A stretch of DNA of 64,000 bases from Rhizobium sp. BK313 (GTDB lineage: Bacteria; Pseudomonadota; Alphaproteobacteria; Rhizobiales; Rhizobiaceae), in contig NZ_JACHZQ010000005.1 of the NCBI RefSeq assembly GCF_014193655.1, positions 248,001 through 312,000 of the forward strand, given 5' to 3'. Below, in pieces: positions 60,131 through 64,000 of the stretch; the stretch's first letter is position 1; each line of letters starts with the position of its first letter. Both the position numbers and the translations under genes were made by a program. Below the pieces are notes generated by a model. That model saw nothing but the letters and a program-made list of their open reading frames with translations. It was not told the origin of the DNA and searched no databases.

Positions 60131-60814
60131 CTATCGGGCCTTCCGATGCGCCTGCACACCCGCCACAAAGATTGCGATGCATTGACGCAGGTGTTGCAGA
60201 CGGGTTTCTCGATTGGGCCAGTCGTTCGGCTTGCCGGGGTGCGAGATCATCGCGCCGAAGATCATGTTCATCAGCATACGCGCACCGCTTGCTGCATCAG
60301 CAATTGCGATCAGACCACGTTGCTGCTGCAGGCTCAGCCAGTCCGTCAGCATTTGCCTGGACTGCTCGACCCCGTGCGTGCGCAACAGCGCCGCAATCTC
60401 TGGAAATTGCTGCGCTTCACTCATGATGAGATGAATGAAGGCCTCGCGGTCCCGCTCGGCCGCTTCATCGATATTGATCATGAAAATCTTTTCCAGCGCC
60501 TCGTCGAGCGGCAGATTTTCCTTGGGATCGCGCGGCAAGGCCAGCATCGAAGCGCGATGCTTGGCGATGATCGCCATGAAAAGTTCAGTCTTGCTCGAAA
60601 ATAGTCGATAGAGGGTCTGTTTGGAAATCCTGCACCGTGCGGCGACGAGATCCATGGTCGTACCGCCGTAGCCGAGCTCATGAAACGTCGCGCGAGCCTC
60701 CGTCAGGATCTCCGCCCGCTTTGCATCGTCACTCGCTTTTTTCGGACGGCCTCGTGGGCGGCGAGCGGCAGCTTCATCCGCGTCCCTTCCTCTTGCCTCT
60801 GTCCGCGCTTCCAT
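60131..60814 (-). CDS. TetR-family repressor of the RND pump
   Basis: 227 aa from ATG 60814 with GAGG five bases upstream; ATG 60847 would extend into the shared promoter. A basic N-terminal stretch (RRPRGRPKKASDD) precedes the HTH (RAEILTEARATFHELGYGGTTMDLVAARCRISKQTLYRLFSSKTELF). The C-terminal domain resembles AcrR-type ligand domains. Divergent from the adaptor-pump genes, so most likely their repressor. Confidence 0.93.
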   Translation of the reverse strand: MEARTEARGRDADEAAARRPRGRPKKASDDAKRAEILTEARATFHELGYGGTTMDLVAARCRISKQTLYRLFSSKTELFMAIIAKHRASMLALPRDPKENLPLDEALEKIFMINIDEAAERDREAFIHLIMSEAQQFPEIAALLRTHGVEQSRQMLTDWLSLQQQRGLIAIADAASGARMLMNMIFGAMISHPGKPNDWPNRETRLQHLRQCIAIFVAGVQAHRKAR

Positions 60815-60840
60815 CTTAACCTCAAAAAAGCCAAATGAGA

Positions 60841-60890
60841 TTGACATTTATAACGGTACAAATATTTTCCGTACTACTTGGTACTGTAAT
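60841..60890 (+). promoter_or_regulatory. Promoter and operator of the RND efflux operon
   Basis: TTGACA (60841-60846), 16-bp spacer, TATTTT (60863-60868). Interleaved GTAC elements (60856-60859, 60871-60874, 60881-60884) form imperfect palindromes over the -10 and start region, the likely TetR binding site. Confidence 0.6.
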
Positions 60891-60897
60891 TAAGACA

Positions 60898-62214
60898 ATG
60901 GGAAATAGCAACGTGGGAAAGTTCGCCTCTTCTACCCCTGATCTCGTACGTCCGGCGACATTCAAACGCCTCCCAGCCCTGCGGATGTCATTGGTCGCCG
61001 CAGGGGTCGCCACCACGTTGCTGCTAGCCGGCTGCAATGAACAGAAGGCTGCTCAAAGCAACGCGCCTGCCGTCAAGACCGAAGTCAGCGCCATGACGCT
61101 GCATCCGCAATCGGTTGCGATCACCGCGGAGCTGCCCGGCCGCACCAGCGCCTACCTCGTCGCCGAAGTGAGGCCGCAGGTCGGCGGCATCATTCGCAGC
61201 CGTAATTTCAAGGAAGGCAGCGAAGTCAACGCCGGTGACGTGCTCTACGAAATCGACCCGGCTTCCTATCAGGCCGCCTATGACAGCGCCGCGGCCGCCT
61301 TGCAGAAGGCGCAGGGCGCGGTGCCGAGCGCGCAGGCCAAGCTCGACCGCTACAAGGGCTTGAGCGCGCAGAATGTCGTCAGCCAGCAGGATTTCGACGA
61401 TGCGCAGGCAAGCCTCGTCCAGGCGCAGGCCGATGTCGCCTCCGCCAAGGCTGCGCTCGAAGCCGCACGCATCAACCTCGACTACACCAAGATGCGTGCG
61501 CCGATCGGCGGCCGCGTCGACGCCTCGACGGTAACCGTCGGCGCTCTCGTCACCGCCGACCAGACAACGACGCTGACCACCATCCGCCAGCTCGATCCGA
61601 TCAATGTCGACGTCACGCAGTCGAGCACCAACCTGCTCGAATTCCGCCGTGCCATCGCGGAAGGCCGGCTGAAGACCAGCGGCGAAAACGTCTCCGTTCA
61701 CCTGACGCTGGAAGACGGTTCCGAATATAAGGAAACCGGCAAGCTCGAATTTTCGGAGGCCTCCGTTGCCGAGACCGTCGGGACGATCACCGTGCGCGCC
61801 GTCTTCCCCAATCCGGAACGCGTGCTGCTGCCCGGCATGTATGTTCGCGCCAGCATCGAGGAAGGTGTCGCGGAAAACAGCTTCCTTGTGCCGCAGCGAG
61901 CGGTCACGCGCAACACAAAGGGCGAGCCGGTCGCGATGTTCGTCGCCGCCGACAACAAGGTGCAGCAGCGGGTGCTGAAGGTGCAGAGAAGCATCGGCAA
62001 CAGTTGGCTGGTCAACGAAGGCATGAAGGATGGTGACCGCGTAATCGTCGAAGGCGGCCAGCGCGTCCGTGACGGCCAGGATGTCAACGTTGCCGCGGTG
62101 ACGATCGACGATGCGACCGGCGAGCTGAAGCAAGCGGCCGCCGATAGCAAGCCCGCCGAACAGGCCGAGCTGGAAAAGAACGATAGCAAAGCCGCCTCCG
62201 GCGCCCAGAAGTGA
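60898..62214 (+). CDS. RND efflux periplasmic adaptor (AcrA/MexA type)
   Basis: 438-aa membrane fusion lipoprotein from ATG 60898; GTG 60913 has a better ribosome site (GGAAATA) and may be the true start. Lipobox LLLAGC with lipid-attachment Cys46. Barrel-sandwich/lipoyl domain (VRPQVGGIIRSRNFKEGSEVNAGDVLYEIDP), coiled-coil hairpin (about 120-180), then LDYTKMRAPIGGRV and the membrane-proximal domain. It links the RND pump 9 bases downstream to an outer-membrane channel, which is not in the window. Confidence 0.93.
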   Translation: MGNSNVGKFASSTPDLVRPATFKRLPALRMSLVAAGVATTLLLAGCNEQKAAQSNAPAVKTEVSAMTLHPQSVAITAELPGRTSAYLVAEVRPQVGGIIRSRNFKEGSEVNAGDVLYEIDPASYQAAYDSAAAALQKAQGAVPSAQAKLDRYKGLSAQNVVSQQDFDDAQASLVQAQADVASAKAALEAARINLDYTKMRAPIGGRVDASTVTVGALVTADQTTTLTTIRQLDPINVDVTQSSTNLLEFRRAIAEGRLKTSGENVSVHLTLEDGSEYKETGKLEFSEASVAETVGTITVRAVFPNPERVLLPGMYVRASIEEGVAENSFLVPQRAVTRNTKGEPVAMFVAADNKVQQRVLKVQRSIGNSWLVNEGMKDGDRVIVEGGQRVRDGQDVNVAAVTIDDATGELKQAAADSKPAEQAELEKNDSKAASGAQK

Positions 62215-62223
62215 GGTGGTTTG

Positions 62224-64000
62224 ATGTCTCGTTTCTTTATTGACCGGCCGATCTTTGCCTGGGTCATCGCCATCATCATCATGCTGGCGGGTGCGCTGTC
62301 GATCTTCACGCTGTCGATCTCGCAATATCCGCAGATCGCGCCGACGACCGTGCGCATCACCGCAACCTATTCAGGCGCTGACGCCCAGACGGTCGAAAAC
62401 TCGGTGACCAAGGTCATCGAGCAGGGCATGACCGGCATCGACAATCTCGACTACATGGCCTCCACGTCGACTTCGACGGGCCAGGCCTCGATTTCGCTGA
62501 CCTTCACCAACAAGGCCAATCCGGACGTCGCCCAGATGCAGGTGCAGAACAAACTGCAGCTCGTCACCGCGCAATTGCCGCAGTCCGTCCAGAATACCGG
62601 CATCACAGTATCGAAATCGACCTCGAACTTCCTGATGGTCATCGGCTTCGTCTCGACCGACGGCAAGCTCAGTTCCAACGACCTTGCCGACTACGTCAAC
62701 AGCACCCTGAACGACACGCTGAAGCGCGTCGAGGGCGTCGGTGACACGCAGCTTTTCGGCGCCGGTTACGCCATGCGCATCTGGATCGATCCGGACAAGC
62801 TCGCGAAATACCAGTTGATGACTTCCGATGTCGTCTCGGCAATCGAAGCACAGAACACGCAGGTTTCTACCGGCCAGCTCGGCGCACTGCCACAATTGCG
62901 GGGCCAGCAATTGAACGCCACAGTGACGGCCAAAAGCCGCCTGCAGACGCCTGAGCAATTCAACAACATCATCCTGAAGAGCCAGTCCGACGGTTCGCTG
63001 GTACGCCTCAACGACGTAGCGCGCGTCGAACTGGGCGCGGACAGCTACACCAGCTCGAGCGCCTTCAACAATCAGCCGTCGGCCGGTCTCGCGGTCATGC
63101 TTGCCTCCGGCGCTAACGCTATCAATACGGCCGAAGCCGTGCAGTCGACGATCAACAACCTGAAGCAGACGCTGCCGCCGAATGTCGAAGTCGTTTATCC
63201 CTATGACACGACGCCCTTCGTCAAGTTGTCGATCGAGGATGTGGTCAAGACGCTGTTCGAAGCCATCGTGCTCGTCTTCATCGTCATGTTCGTCTTCCTG
63301 CAGAACATCCGCGCCACCTTGATCCCGACACTTGCCGTTCCGATCGTTCTGCTCGGGACATTCGGCGTGCTCTCGGCCTTCGGATATTCCATTAATACGC
63401 TGACTATGTTCGGCATGGTGCTGGCGATCGGCCTGTTGGTGGACGACGCGATCGTCGTGGTCGAAAATGTCGAGCGCGTGATGGAGGAGGAGGGCCTGTC
63501 GCCGCGCGAGGCGACGATAAAGTCGATGCAGGAAATCACCGGCGCCTTGATTGGCATCGCCACCGTCCTGTCCGCCGTGTTCATCCCGATGGCCTTCTTC
63601 TCCGGCTCGGTCGGCGTCATCTACCGCCAGTTCTCGGTGACGATCGTCTCGGCGATGATTCTGTCGGTCATTGTCGCGCTCGTCCTGACGCCGGCGCTTT
63701 GCGCCACCATCCTCAAGAAACCAAAGCACGGCTCCAAGGAGCGGGGCGTCTTCGGCTGGTTCAACCGTAATTTCGACCGCGGCGTCCGCGGATATCAGCG
63801 TAGTGTGGGCGGCATCATCAAGTGGTCGCCCTTCTTCCTCGTCCTGTTCTTGATGATCGCTGGCGCCGTCGGCTATCTGTTCAACCACCTTTCCAGCTCG
63901 TTCCTGCCGGACGAAGACCAGGGCATCCTGATCACCAGCGTGCAACTCCCGCCAGGCGCAACCGACTACCGCACCAAAGATGTGCTGGCGCAGGTCAGGC
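62224..64000 (+). CDS. RND multidrug efflux pump (AcrB type), cut by window end
   Basis: First 592 residues of an HAE1-type inner-membrane pump. MSRFFIDRPIFAWVIAIIIMLAGALSI is helix 1; porter domain markers include QISQYPQIAPTTV-like start and QMQVQNKLQL; helix 4 has LAIGLLVDDAIVVVENVERVM with the paired Asp used for proton relay. The full protein of about 1045 aa continues past 64000. Substrates are probably plant phenolics and drugs, as for SmeB of S. meliloti (inference). Confidence 0.95.
   Translation, partial: MSRFFIDRPIFAWVIAIIIMLAGALSIFTLSISQYPQIAPTTVRITATYSGADAQTVENSVTKVIEQGMTGIDNLDYMASTSTSTGQASISLTFTNKANPDVAQMQVQNKLQLVTAQLPQSVQNTGITVSKSTSNFLMVIGFVSTDGKLSSNDLADYVNSTLNDTLKRVEGVGDTQLFGAGYAMRIWIDPDKLAKYQLMTSDVVSAIEAQNTQVSTGQLGALPQLRGQQLNATVTAKSRLQTPEQFNNIILKSQSDGSLVRLNDVARVELGADSYTSSSAFNNQPSAGLAVMLASGANAINTAEAVQSTINNLKQTLPPNVEVVYPYDTTPFVKLSIEDVVKTLFEAIVLVFIVMFVFLQNIRATLIPTLAVPIVLLGTFGVLSAFGYSINTLTMFGMVLAIGLLVDDAIVVVENVERVMEEEGLSPREATIKSMQEITGALIGIATVLSAVFIPMAFFSGSVGVIYRQFSVTIVSAMILSVIVALVLTPALCATILKKPKHGSKERGVFGWFNRNFDRGVRGYQRSVGGIIKWSPFFLVLFLMIAGAVGYLFNHLSSSFLPDEDQGILITSVQLPPGATDYRTKDVLAQVR

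Noticed and set aside
62371..63945. 524-codon minus-strand open frame opposite the RND pump gene
   Set aside because: It is antisense to a clear AcrB-type protein and has low-complexity charged composition.

Overview
The window looks like chromosomal DNA of a Rhizobium species close to the R. etli / R. leguminosarum group. The evidence is high-GC coding sequence with AT-rich intergenic gaps, a glnK-amtB operon behind a sigma-54 promoter, rhizobium-type palindromic mosaic repeats (about 6480, 34921 and 60026), and many short alphaproteobacterial secreted proteins and TetR/LysR/MocR regulators. No phage, transposase, rRNA or CRISPR array was seen. One tRNA (Gly-GCC) is present.

Layout. 1-7.4 kb: nitrogen control (glnK-amtB), thioesterase, ubiquinone-type hydroxylase, Trm112, Lon-like domain protein, thioredoxin-TPR co-chaperone, prolyl-tRNA editing factor, tRNA-Gly. 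7.7-13.3 kb: small envelope proteins and an envelope-stress-like set (secreted 85-aa protein, COG4705-type membrane protein, two-component pair, MipA/OmpV outer-membrane protein). 13.3-23.4 kb: a tightly overlapping nine-gene minus-strand operon (HAD phosphatase, class III aminotransferase, ureohydrolase-like protein, two EmrE-like transporters, fatty acid desaturase, Cys-nucleophile hydrolase, GNAT, cyclopropane synthase) with a two-component pair just upstream. I recognise each family but not the pathway; a modified lipid or lipid-amine is my inference. 23.6-32.3 kb: regulator/target pairs (MocR-EamA, NTF2-TetR, membrane protein-TetR, LysR-SDR), most with visible operator-like repeats, and a glucoamylase/GH144-type glucanase. 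32.3-36.7 kb: genes fitting catabolism of lysine via pipecolate (Ldh2-type reductase, ALDH7/antiquitin, FAD oxidase, stand-alone Lrp effector domain). 36.9-46.4 kb: surface polysaccharide genes (GT4, GT2, flippase, double hydrolase, GNAT) and a TctDE-like two-component pair. 46.4-53.1 kb: RecA/DnaB-like ATPase, NmrA-DoxX operon with divergent LysR, and an NMT1/TauA-type ABC transporter.

53.4-59.9 kb is the most unusual part. A candidate two-hairpin small RNA lies at 53438-53515 (minus). From 55.2 kb, three 19-bp tandem repeats precede a SARP-like winged-helix/TPR regulator, then a 98-aa peptide with four C-terminal RLD(D/E) modules, a YcaO enzyme and a TfuA protein in translationally coupled order, followed by an 80-aa protein of unknown role. 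This reads as a RiPP locus of the YcaO-TfuA (thioamide-type) class with a modular precursor. It has no transporter or protease nearby.

The window ends inside an AcrB-type RND pump gene, preceded by its periplasmic adaptor and a divergent TetR repressor.
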